Positions 1-5,041 are shown, counted from the first letter of the stretch. The stretch is DNA of 5,171 nt from Clostridiaceae bacterium (GCA_025361665.1 JANYKF010000182.1:1-5171); one strand, 5' to 3'. Notes: generated by a model not told the origin, from the sequence alone. Numbers and translations are program-made.

Positions 1-495
1 GATGATGCCGACCATGATGACACCGGCTTCGTGGGGAAGTCCGAGCAGCGGCGTGACAAGTGTCCCGGCACCGACCATTTGCGGAATCAGGTAAAAGAGC
101 GAGACCAGCAGCGTGCTGATGGCGCCCATCAGACGGATGCCGCGGGAGTTGAACTTAGAATCCAAAGCATCCGTGAACGTGTATTTCCCAAGGCGTTTCA
201 TCGGCTCCGCCACGACAAAAAGCGCGACGACCCAGCCTGCGAGGTACCCGATGGAATAGAGAAATCCGTCATAACCATAGGTGGCGATCATGCCGCATAT
301 GCCGAGGAAAGAAGCCGCAGACAGATAATCGCCGGCGAAGGCGATTCCGTTGACCGACCAGTGGATGGATCCTCCGGCTGTGAAATAAGCGGATGCCGAG
401 CGGGTTTTTCTGGCGAAGTGGTACGAGATGAGGAGCACGGATACGACAAAGCCTATAAAAATGGCAACGGCCCAAGGCGACGCTACGTAATTCAT
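1..495 (-). CDS. actP: ActP-like cation/acetate symporter (SSS family), N-terminal part, cut by window edge
   Basis: The minus strand is open from the ATG at 495 to the window edge, giving 165 residues. Family-typical segments are TRSASAYFTAGG (residues 31-42), AGDYLSAASFLG (54-65), YGYDGFLYSIGYLAGW (73-88), LGKYTFTD (102-109) and LIPQMVGAG (136-144). These match what I know of the acetate permease ActP branch of the sodium:solute symporters, in which AGDYMSAASFLG and QMVGAG are near-invariant. Hydrophobic segments lie at about 7-27, 50-72, 78-97, 121-146 and 155 onward. Family members are about 500-550 residues, so roughly two thirds is missing. The start overlaps the stop of the upstream DUF485 gene (ATGA), and a purine-rich AAGGGGGA precedes it inside that gene, so translation is probably coupled. 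The likely substrate is acetate or another short monocarboxylate co-transported with a cation; the exact substrate is not readable here. Gene symbol is by family resemblance. Confidence 0.9.
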   Translation of the reverse strand, partial: MNYVASPWAVAIFIGFVVSVLLISYHFARKTRSASAYFTAGGSIHWSVNGIAFAGDYLSAASFLGICGMIATYGYDGFLYSIGYLAGWVVALFVVAEPMKRLGKYTFTDALDSKFNSRGIRLMGAISTLLVSLFYLIPQMVGAGTLVTPLLGLPHEAGVIMVGII

Positions 496-767
496 GCTTC
501 CCCCTTTTCTGCCTTGCGTTCGGCACGCGAGCAAAAGAAATTATAGACGAAAGCGAGAATGACGGCAAGGATGATGAGGCCGAAACCGAAGATGATGGCG
601 ACATTCAGGCTTCCGACGTCCGCGCGCATCAGGGAGGGAGCGGCTACATTCATCGTGATGAAAGTGGCGTAAACAACAGCGTAAACGAGGAACATCCAGA
701 CGCCCAATCGTGATTTGTAGGCAGACGATGTGTCCTTTTTCCACTCGGTCGATGGTCCATGGCTCAT
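492..767 (-). CDS. DUF485 family small membrane protein (YjcH-like)
   Basis: This is a 91-residue protein with a hydrophilic N-terminus (residues 1-20), two hydrophobic membrane segments (about 21-43 and 53-78) joined by a short loop, and a charged tail rich in Lys, Arg and Glu (80-91). That layout and the position directly upstream of an ActP-like symporter are the hallmark of DUF485 (E. coli YjcH in acs-yjcH-actP). Its exact role is not established; it is usually assumed to assist the symporter. I chose the ATG at 767 because AAGGAGGG lies at 775-782, about 8 nt upstream. The frame stays open to 818, but the extra 17 residues have no ribosome binding site and include that site itself. The stop overlaps the symporter start by 4 bp, so the two form an operon. 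Confidence 0.87.
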   Translation of the reverse strand: MSHGPSTEWKKDTSSAYKSRLGVWMFLVYAVVYATFITMNVAAPSLMRADVGSLNVAIIFGFGLIILAVILAFVYNFFCSRAERKAEKGEA

Positions 768-1123
768 GGCGCGGCCCTCCTTTTCAAGCATTGGCGTGCA
801 AATACGGCGAAGCCGCATTCACATGCTCGTGTGTGCTGCCCCGAGGCAGCATGGGTATTCTCATGTATTTACTCACATTAACACACAGCCTGCGTAGTAG
901 TCAATGGCACCACGGCGTTAAACCTGCGCAGCTGCCAATGGCACCACGGCGTTAAACCTGCGCAGCTGCCAATGGCACCACGGCGTTAAGCCTGCGCAGC
1001 TGCCAATGGCACCATGGTGTTAAACCTGCGCAGCTGCCAATGGCACCACGGCGTTAGAAACACGCGCAGCTGCCAATGGCACCACGGCGTTAAGCCTGCG
1101 CAGCAGCCAATGGCACCACGGCG
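768..1123. other. Non-coding interval between esterase and DUF485/symporter operon
   Basis: This 356-bp stretch has no credible gene. From the DUF485 side it holds the ribosome binding site (775-782), an imperfect stem CGGC-GAA-GCCG (805-815), a perfect small hairpin (834-851), an AT-richer segment at about 853-883 that is the likeliest place for the minus-strand promoter although no clean -35/-10 pair is visible, and then the 34-bp tandem repeat array. No conventional terminator follows the esterase stop; the repeats occupy that position. Confidence 0.7.
834..851 (-). promoter_or_regulatory. Hairpin in putative leader of the DUF485/symporter operon
   Basis: TGCTGCC and GGCAGCA form a perfect 7-bp stem around the 4-base loop CCGA. 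It is about 67 bp upstream of the DUF485 start and has no T-run behind it, so it is not a terminator. If transcription starts in the AT-richer segment at 853-883, this hairpin would be in the 5' leader. Its function is unknown. Confidence 0.4.
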
Positions 1124-1130
1124 TTAGAAA
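902..1130. repeat. Seven-copy ~34-bp tandem repeat array
   Basis: Copies begin with CAATGGCACCACGGCGTTA at 902, 936, 970, 1004, 1038, 1074 and 1108. Spacings are 34, 34, 34, 34, 36 and 34 bp. Copies 1 and 2 are identical; copy 3 has one change; copy 4 has ATGGTG for ACGGCG; copies 5 and 7 carry GTTAGAAAC where the others have GTTAAACC or GTTAAGCC; copy 6 has CAGCAGC for CAGCTGC. A degenerate partial copy (GCCTGCGTAGTAGT) precedes copy 1 at 888-901. Each junction contains TGCCA-A-TGGCA, a 5-bp inverted repeat, next to the palindrome GCAGCTGC. The whole unit is conserved, so there are no spacers and this is not CRISPR. The last copy supplies the esterase stop codon. Function unknown; it is a minisatellite-like element. 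Confidence 0.95.
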
Positions 1131-1996
1131 CCCTGCAGTTTCAGCCAGGCAGCGGCCCGTTCCGGCCAGGCGCAGGCTGTCGGGTGTTCCGGCGCCAAAC
1201 CCATTCCGTGAGGTCCGTTCGAGAAGATATGGCTCTCGAAGGAAATGCCCTTTTCTTTCAGGGCGGCCAGATACGGGGGCCAGAACTTGTACAGGAAATC
1301 GTCACAGGTTCCCCAAAGAAACGCCGGCGGGGTCGTATTCCGGACGTTGCACTCGGCCGAGTACCGGCGCGCCAGATCTTCCGAGGCCTCGGGCCCCAGC
1401 AGCGAGTTGACCCAGGCCTGCCACCCTTCCTCCTTGTCATCCCGGCTGATCAGCGAGATGGCGGGGTAGCAGGGCACCTGCGCATCGGGTCGGCAGGAAG
1501 TGCGTTCAACCGGATCGGAGGCCTGCGGATCGCCGTCATCGAACATCGTGGAGACGGACACCGTGATCTGGCCCCCGGCCGAGAAGCCGAGAATACCGAG
1601 TTTGTCCGGATTGACGTTCCATTTCGCCGCGTGGTGGCGGATGAAGCGCATGGCCCTTTTGGCATCCCCGATGATCGTCGGCAGCCGGTAGGGGGAGAGC
1701 CGGTAATCCAGCAGAAAGGCCGCAATGCCGTTTTGATTGAGCCATTCGCAGATCGGCCAGCCTTCGTGGGGCGCCTTGATGGAAAACCCGCCCCCGGCAC
1801 AGACGAGGATGGCTCCGTACCCGCGGGCAGAATCCGCCGGCTGGCTTTTCGGAAGAAAAGCGACGACGGACGGCTCTCGCTGGTTGTATGCGGCCTGGAA
1901 ATCAGGCGTTTTACCCGGTTCCCAGAGGGGAATCCTGTCTTCGGCATCCATTTTCATGTTCCATTCGGTCAGCATCTTCAACCCATTCTCATCCAT
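1124..1996 (-). CDS. Alpha/beta-hydrolase, esterase/acetylxylan-esterase-like (BD-FAE type)
   Basis: This is a 290-residue serine hydrolase. Family signatures are the oxyanion-hole strand ILVCAGGGF (63-71), the DYRLSPYRLPTIIGDAKRAM segment (97-116), the nucleophile elbow GFSAGG with Ser139, a probable acid Asp232 or Asp233 in GTCDDFLY, and the histidine in NGPHGMGL (His263). This order and spacing fit the exo-lipase/BD-FAE/acetylxylan esterase group, which hydrolyses acetyl or other acyl esters, often on carbohydrates; the substrate cannot be read here. There is no signal peptide, so it should be cytoplasmic. I chose the ATG at 1996 because GGAGGTG sits at 2001-2007. The frame is open 52 codons further upstream, but that part translates the 12-bp repeat. 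The stop codon (1124-1126) lies inside the last 34-bp repeat. The neighbouring acetate-type symporter makes a deacetylation role attractive, but that is inference. Confidence 0.88.
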   Translation of the reverse strand: MDENGLKMLTEWNMKMDAEDRIPLWEPGKTPDFQAAYNQREPSVVAFLPKSQPADSARGYGAILVCAGGGFSIKAPHEGWPICEWLNQNGIAAFLLDYRLSPYRLPTIIGDAKRAMRFIRHHAAKWNVNPDKLGILGFSAGGQITVSVSTMFDDGDPQASDPVERTSCRPDAQVPCYPAISLISRDDKEEGWQAWVNSLLGPEASEDLARRYSAECNVRNTTPPAFLWGTCDDFLYKFWPPYLAALKEKGISFESHIFSNGPHGMGLAPEHPTACAWPERAAAWLKLQGF

Positions 1997-2000
1997 GGCG

Positions 2001-2007
2001 CACCTCC
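2001..2007 (-). promoter_or_regulatory. Ribosome binding site that fixes the esterase start
   Basis: GGAGGTG on the minus strand, with GGAGG ending 6 nt before the ATG at 1996. It supports the 290-residue form over the 342-residue open frame, whose upstream ATG codons have no comparable site. Confidence 0.8.
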
Positions 2008-2059
2008 ATCGGCATCTTCTATTGTTTGACGGTTCGGAATCCTTGCCTTTCGAAGCATG

Positions 2060-2131
2060 AAGCAAGATCTGAAACAAGGTCTGAAGCAAGGTCTGAAGCA
2101 AGGTCAGAAACAAGGTCTGAAACAAGGACAA
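2060..2131. repeat. Six-copy 12-bp tandem repeat (AARCAAGGTCTG)
   Basis: Six contiguous 12-bp units start at 2060, 2072, 2084, 2096, 2108 and 2120. The consensus is AA(A/G)CAAGGTCTG; unit 1 has GATCTG, unit 4 GGTCAG and unit 6 diverges to GGACAA. On the plus strand a 27-codon reading frame (2057-2140) spells a KQGL tetrapeptide repeat; on the minus strand the same units read LQTL. Neither has a ribosome binding site, so I do not call a gene. KxGx tetrapeptide repeats are known from the C-terminal tails of Rpn/PD-(D/E)XK-type proteins in Firmicutes, so this could be a coding remnant, but no flanking homology is visible. It lies 60-135 bp upstream of the esterase start. Confidence 0.9.
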
Positions 2132-2248
2132 CCATGCTGAACGCATGACCATCAGGGTAATGGTACATCATGACGCGCGCTTGTTCAAGCGATGGCGATC
2201 AGGCCGCTCACGCATCAGGAGGACCCTCTTTCCCAGTGGTTGGAAAGC

Positions 2249-2470
2249 CTAAACAAGAAGCTGGCTGTGGAAGGTCCGGGATATGACCTCGCGCTGCTGG
2301 TCCGGGGACAGGCGGTTGAAATGGACGGCGCAGCCGGATACCCGGATTGTCAGTTCCGGGTATTCATCCGGATGAAGGATGGCCTCTTCCAGCTGTTCGC
2401 GATTCAGGATGTTGACATTCAGGGCGTCCGCTCCATATGCTGCCTCCCCGGATCGCAAATCCATGAACAC
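2249..2470 (-). pseudogene. Isolated glycyl-radical C-terminus of pyruvate formate-lyase (fragment, or GrcA-like mini-protein)
   Basis: A 73-codon frame (GTG at 2470; first ATG at 2464) ends in a sequence typical of the last ~55 residues of PflB and of its spare-part protein Grc[16 protein letters not shown], then [14 protein letters not shown] with the glycine that carries the radical, [20 protein letters not shown] and a natural C-terminus. The residue after the radical glycine is Cys where PflB usually has Tyr. The catalytic Cys-Cys barrel domain (about 680 residues) is absent: a stop codon precedes the frame, then come a terminator and a tRNA. No ribosome binding site precedes either start. 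I therefore favour a truncated remnant, but the frame is intact and the conserved residues are kept, so a stand-alone repair domain shorter than GrcA (~127 residues) is possible. Confidence 0.7.
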
Positions 2471-2501
2471 TCATGCCGGAAATGGTGCTGCACTGAATAT
2501 G

Positions 2502-2540
2502 AAAAAGCCCGAAACACTTCGCAATGAAAGCATTTCGGGC
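2502..2540 (-). terminator. Rho-independent terminator downstream of tRNA-Pro
   Basis: On the minus strand GCCCGAAA pairs with TTTCGGGC (8 bp) around a partly pairable 18-nt apical region, followed directly by TTTTT. It starts 3 nt after the tRNA CCA end and would end the tRNA transcript. It also insulates the PFL fragment downstream from tRNA transcription. Confidence 0.88.
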
Positions 2541-2543
2541 ACC

Positions 2544-2619
2544 TGGTCGGGGTGACCCGTCTCGAACAGGCGACCTCGTGGTCCCAAACCACGCGCGCTA
2601 CCAACTGCGCTACACCCCG
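2544..2619 (-). tRNA. tRNA-Pro (anticodon TGG)
   Basis: This is a complete 76-nt cloverleaf with CCA encoded. The acceptor stem is CGGGGTG/CACCCCG with discriminator A. The D stem is GCGC/GCGC around AGTTGGTA. The anticodon stem CGTGG/CCACG carries the loop TTTGGGA, giving anticodon TGG, which reads CCN proline codons by wobble. The variable loop is AGGTC. The T arm is GCCTG-TTCGAGA-CGGGT, where two of five pairs are G-U wobbles. It has its own promoter and terminator and is a single-gene unit. Confidence 0.97.
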
Positions 2620-2636
2620 GCGTCAACCGTTCCATC

Positions 2637-2665
2637 ATTATACGTCATGCGCAGAAACGGTTCAA
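2637..2665 (-). promoter_or_regulatory. Sigma-A-type promoter of tRNA-Pro
   Basis: On the minus strand TTGAAC (2660-2665) is followed after exactly 17 bp by a perfect TATAAT (2637-2642). The predicted transcription start near 2630 leaves about 11 nt before the tRNA 5' end at 2619. The near-consensus strength suits a stable-RNA gene. Confidence 0.9.
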
Positions 2666-2782
2666 GGAAATCCTTTTTATGGTAATCCCACTGCTTTTCT
2701 TCGCTCTTTCAAGCAATACCTCCATCCGTGATAACAAAAATAAACTAATTCAATTCCAATATTAATTTTATCAACTTTGTGA

Positions 2783-2811
2783 TTGTTTTTTTTAACTTTC
2801 AGGCGTATGAT
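2783..2811 (+). promoter_or_regulatory. Sigma-A-type promoter of the DUF2089/YvlB-like operon
   Basis: TTGTTT (2783-2788), a 17-bp spacer and TATGAT (2806-2811). The preceding ~50 bp (2730-2780) is strikingly AT-rich and could act as an UP element. The predicted start near 2818 gives a ~70-nt leader before the ATG at 2887. It is divergent from the tRNA-Pro promoter, with about 120 bp between the two -35 elements. Confidence 0.75.
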
Positions 2812-2833
2812 ATTGCTAAGGGATCCCCTTTCC

Positions 2834-2847
2834 ATCCATTCGTGGAT
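2834..2847 (+). promoter_or_regulatory. Small TTCG-tetraloop hairpin in the leader
   Basis: ATCCA-TTCG-TGGAT forms a 5-bp stem with a UUCG loop in the predicted 5' leader, about 28 nt upstream of the AGGAGG at 2875. UUCG loops are unusually stable. It may only stabilise the mRNA; no riboswitch is recognisable in the leader. Confidence 0.4.
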
Positions 2848-2886
2848 TCAAACCCGGAAGATCCGTCATCCAACAGGAGGTAGAAC

Positions 2887-3270
2887 ATGCGCAAGGAAAT
2901 TATTGGTGCCTGCCCGGTCTGCGGCGGCCGGATGCATGTCCGCGAACTGGGCTGCAAAAGCTGTGACATCACGATACGCGGTGAATTCGATCTTTCCCCG
3001 TTCAATGCGTTGTCAAAGGAAGAGTTGAGGTTTGTCGAAATCTTCATCCGCACCCAGGGCAACTTGCGGGAAGTGCAGTCGGAGCTGGGATTATCCTATC
3101 CGACCGTGAAAAAGGCCCTGGAAAACGTCATCCGCAGCCTGGGCTACGATGTGAGGCCGGAGCCGGTCCCGGACCCGGAAGACACGGACGTGCTCAGCCG
3201 GTTGAAGAGCAAGGAGATATCCGTCGAAGAAGCCGTGGAACGGCTCAAATTGGGGAGGAAAACCGTATGA
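2887..3270 (+). CDS. DUF2089 family zinc-ribbon/helix-turn-helix protein
   Basis: This 127-residue protein fits the DUF2089 family, whose function is not established. Two Cys pairs, CPVC (Cys9, Cys12) and CKSC (Cys23, Cys26), form a probable zinc ribbon. A helical region follows (about 44-86), in which GNLREVQSELGLSYPTVKKA (58-77) reads as a helix-turn-helix, so DNA binding and transcriptional control are likely. The acidic, proline-rich linker (89-100) leads to a helical-hairpin motif LSRLKSKEISVEEAVERL (103-120). The start at 2887 has an ideal AGGAGG at 2875-2880. The stop overlaps the next start (ATGA), with GGGGAGG inside this gene serving it, so the two proteins are translationally coupled. 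An autoregulatory or partner role with the downstream protein is plausible inference. Confidence 0.87.
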   Translation: MRKEIIGACPVCGGRMHVRELGCKSCDITIRGEFDLSPFNALSKEELRFVEIFIRTQGNLREVQSELGLSYPTVKKALENVIRSLGYDVRPEPVPDPEDTDVLSRLKSKEISVEEAVERLKLGRKTV

Positions 3271-4187
3271 ACGAAACAGGACGCTCCATTCTGGAAATGC
3301 TGCGCGATGGGCAGATCTCGCTGGAAGACGCGGAAAGGCTCATGGATGCGGTTCTGGAGAAAACAATCGCTTCCGCCGTGGCCGCCGCCACAGCGGCAAT
3401 GACCACGAAGTCACCCTTGATGCCGACACCGCCGGCCAGGCCAGTCGCACCCCCACCTTCTGTTCCTCCGATGTCCGCTCCCGGTGAAAACCCGGCGGAG
3501 GCGTCTGGAAACACCTTCATCCCCTGGCCGAACGATGAAACGGTTCGCATTGCGGCCTTCATCGGACACCGGCTTCATTGCACCCAGGAAGGGCGCGGGG
3601 AATTCCACGTCAAACTCGATGGCGAAGTGCGGGACGTAACCTGTTACGGCGACCTGCAGTGCGGAGACATTTCGGGCAGCGCCAGCGCAAACGGTTCCAT
3701 TAAATGCGGCGATATTTCCGGCAATGCCGCGGCAGCTGGAGACATGGATTGCGGGGACATTGGCGAAGCCGTGAACGCGGGCGGAGACATGGATTGCGGT
3801 GACATCGGCGGCAACGCCATGGCCGGCGGCAATCTCGACTGCGGGGAGATCCAGGGCAATGCAAGCGCCGGCGGCAATCTCGACTGCGGGGAGATCCAGG
3901 GGCAGGCCTCCTGCGGTGGAAATGGTCCGGAAGGCTGCAACGAAACCAACTGGGGCGGAGACTGGAAAAAGATGACCGACGAATGGAAAAACAACCCGGA
4001 TTGGAAATCTTTCAAGGAAGAATGGAAAAAACAGGGTCATGAATTCAAGGAACAATGGCAAAACAAAGGCCCCGAAATCGCGGAAAATCTCCGCAAGGCT
4101 GCGCAGGACATGGCCCGTTCCGCACAGGAAACGGCCCGCGGCATCAGCCAGACGATCAACGACAGCCTGAAGAACAAGTTCAAATAG
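3267..4187 (+). CDS. YvlB/LiaX-like protein with 15-residue Cys-bearing beta-helix repeats
   Basis: This is a 306-residue protein with no signal peptide. Residues 6-32 are a helical hairpin (ILEMLRDGQISLEDAERL) like the SHOCT-like N-termini of YvlB and LiaX. Residues 33-80 are an Ala/Pro-rich linker. Residues 85-130 lead into six 15-residue repeats (132-221, pattern CGDIxGxAxAxGxxx) with Cys at 132, 147, 162, 177, 192 and 207. Such short Gly-rich repeats are typical of DUF4097/bactofilin-like right-handed beta-helices. The tail (228-306) is charged and helical, with Trp at 229, 233, 240, 246, 253 and 264, two 11-residue repeats (249-270) and then heptad-like AQDMARS/AQETARG units. By analogy with YvlB/LiaX it may sense envelope stress or scaffold at the membrane; this is inference. 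It is the second gene of a coupled operon and is followed by a strong terminator. Confidence 0.8.
   Translation: MNETGRSILEMLRDGQISLEDAERLMDAVLEKTIASAVAAATAAMTTKSPLMPTPPARPVAPPPSVPPMSAPGENPAEASGNTFIPWPNDETVRIAAFIGHRLHCTQEGRGEFHVKLDGEVRDVTCYGDLQCGDISGSASANGSIKCGDISGNAAAAGDMDCGDIGEAVNAGGDMDCGDIGGNAMAGGNLDCGEIQGNASAGGNLDCGEIQGQASCGGNGPEGCNETNWGGDWKKMTDEWKNNPDWKSFKEEWKKQGHEFKEQWQNKGPEIAENLRKAAQDMARSAQETARGISQTINDSLKNKFK
3660..3929 (+). repeat. Six in-frame 45-bp repeats inside the YvlB-like gene
   Basis: These encode the six 15-residue Cys-initiated repeats. Units 4-5 and 5-6 share a perfect 35-bp identity (3822-3856 and 3867-3901, offset 45 bp), whereas the first three units have diverged. The 3' end of the array therefore appears to have been duplicated recently or homogenised. 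Confidence 0.9.
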
Positions 4188-4216
4188 GCGTCCGGTACAA
4201 GCAATGCTGTCATGAA

Positions 4217-4267
4217 AATGGAGGTGTCTCAAAACGAAAGTCTTGAGGCACCCCCATTCATTTTTTT
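4217..4267 (+). terminator. Strong Rho-independent terminator between convergent genes
   Basis: A 16-position stem (4217-4232 with 4243-4258) with one A-C mismatch and one G-U pair encloses the 10-nt loop AACGAAAGTC. It is followed by CA and seven Ts (4261-4267). It ends the DUF2089/YvlB-like operon 30 nt after its stop. In the opposite direction the stem is followed by TTTT, so it may also stop the converging GNAT transcript. Confidence 0.9.
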
Positions 4268-4274
4268 CCATTCA

Positions 4275-4302
4275 GCTTTGCCCGTGCGGGGGTTTCCAAA
4301 GC
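4275..4302. other. Two-tier hairpin downstream of the GNAT gene
   Basis: GCTTTG (4275-4280) pairs with CAAAGC (4297-4302), and inside it CCCG-TG-CGGG (4281-4290) forms a second stem. It lies between the GNAT stop and the strong terminator. There is no T-run beside it, so it is not a terminator by itself; it could protect the 3' end of the GNAT mRNA. Confidence 0.45.
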
Positions 4303-4340
4303 TTAGAGCATCTTTGTGCCATGCCAGGAAAACCGCGTAT

Positions 4341-4982
4341 TCAGAATTGTTCAATCTCTGATGATTTCACAGCTTCCAGGAAAATATCCGGTGCTTTTTC
4401 AAACCTCAATTTCTCAAAATCCGCTTTTGGCATATGCGCTTTCAGAATTGGCAGGCACTCTTCCAAATCATTTTTCCGGTTGCCGACGATACTGTCTGTC
4501 AAGAGGGCAAACCCAAAATCAGTGTATAATTTGATTGCCCTGAAGCTTGACGGCTGTGTATGGAGATAGACGGGATAGTCATTCAATGAAAGGCTTTTCA
4601 TGACAACGGAGAGCAAGGCCCTTCCTATCCCTTTCCCTTCATAGTCTTTCATAACCTTATACCAATGGACCGTGGTTATCGTTTCGTGGGCTTTCCACGC
4701 AAAACAGGTTCCGACAGGGGTATCCTTGTCATCGCACACAAACAGGCATTTTTCAAAGAACAGGCTTTCCTTTTGAGCGTAAACATCCTGAAAATACTTT
4801 GTCATACAGGCCTGATATTCCTCGGCCGCTTTCGGATCGTCGAAAGGCATTGCTTTCCATATGCTCAATTCGTTTCGCCTGCAGGTCCTCACATGATAAC
4901 GGTCCGGCAAATCGGAAACCGCCTTCGGGTTCAAAGCGGGACACCTCATAAACAGGTTTTTATCGGGGATGTCATTTCCCAT
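4341..4982 (-). CDS. GNAT family N-acetyltransferase
   Basis: This is a 213-residue predicted acetyl-CoA-dependent acyltransferase. The acetyl-CoA pyrophosphate loop is visible as YEGKGIGRALL (114-124), preceded by the strand TTVHWYKV (103-110) and followed by the motif-B-like segment FRAIKLYTDFGFAL (147-160). The first position of the usual Q/R-x-x-G-x-G/A signature is Glu115 instead of Gln/Arg, a change tolerated in some members. The N-terminal ~70 residues are not recognisable beyond general GNAT layout, and the acceptor substrate is unknown. The start at 4982 is supported by GAGGTG at 4992-4997. The gene is visibly AT-richer, with many AAA/GAA/TTT codons, than the other genes here, which suggests separate acquisition. 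Its 5' flank consists of direct repeats and the palindrome array; its 3' end converges on the operon terminator. Confidence 0.88.
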   Translation of the reverse strand: MGNDIPDKNLFMRCPALNPKAVSDLPDRYHVRTCRRNELSIWKAMPFDDPKAAEEYQACMTKYFQDVYAQKESLFFEKCLFVCDDKDTPVGTCFAWKAHETITTVHWYKVMKDYEGKGIGRALLSVVMKSLSLNDYPVYLHTQPSSFRAIKLYTDFGFALLTDSIVGNRKNDLEECLPILKAHMPKADFEKLRFEKAPDIFLEAVKSSEIEQF

Positions 4983-4996
4983 TTCTCATTCACCTC

Positions 4997-5023
4997 GTTC
5001 CCGAATTCACTGTTCCTGAATTC
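4997..5023. repeat. 12-bp direct repeat with paired EcoRI-type palindromes upstream of the GNAT gene
   Basis: GTTCCCGAATTC (4997-5008) and GTTCCTGAATTC (5012-5023) differ at one position and are spaced 15 bp start to start. The two GAATTC cores also form an inverted repeat with a 9-bp gap. The block begins at the edge of the GNAT ribosome binding site. Confidence 0.7.
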
Positions 5024-5041
5024 CCCATTTGATTCTCGTGC

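Noticed and set aside
31..546. Plus-strand 171-residue frame opposite the symporter
   Set aside because: It lacks any recognisable motif, while the minus strand encodes unmistakable ActP-type segments.
859..880. CRP-like operator (minus-strand TGTGA followed 6 bp later by a weak half-site)
   Set aside because: Only one half matches TGTGA-N6-TCACA; the other half is ACATG. Not enough to call.
902..1130. CRISPR array
   Set aside because: The whole 34-bp unit is conserved with no unique spacers, and no cas genes are nearby. It is a plain tandem repeat.
1184..2029. Long plus-strand frame (281 residues) opposite the esterase
   Set aside because: It is an antisense shadow in GC-rich DNA; the minus strand carries a full hydrolase with catalytic motifs.
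1997..2152. 52-residue N-terminal extension of the esterase
   Set aside because: It translates the 12-bp repeat into LQTL units and lacks a ribosome binding site, while a good one precedes the ATG at 1996.
2178..2191. Hairpin CGCTTG-TT-CAAGCG as a terminator
   Set aside because: It has only 6 bp and no T-run on either strand; it could arise by chance.
2192..2527. Plus-strand 111-residue reading frame
   Set aside because: It is antisense to the clearly homologous glycyl-radical domain and runs into the tRNA terminator. No family features and no ribosome binding site.
2471..2640. Rest of the pyruvate formate-lyase gene in another frame (frameshift)
   Set aside because: The sequence upstream of the fragment is the tRNA-Pro unit with its terminator; no further PFL motif is seen in any frame.
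3411..4271. Long minus-strand frame (286 residues) opposite the YvlB-like gene
   Set aside because: Its repeats are just the reverse reading of the 45-bp coding repeats and it crosses the terminator.
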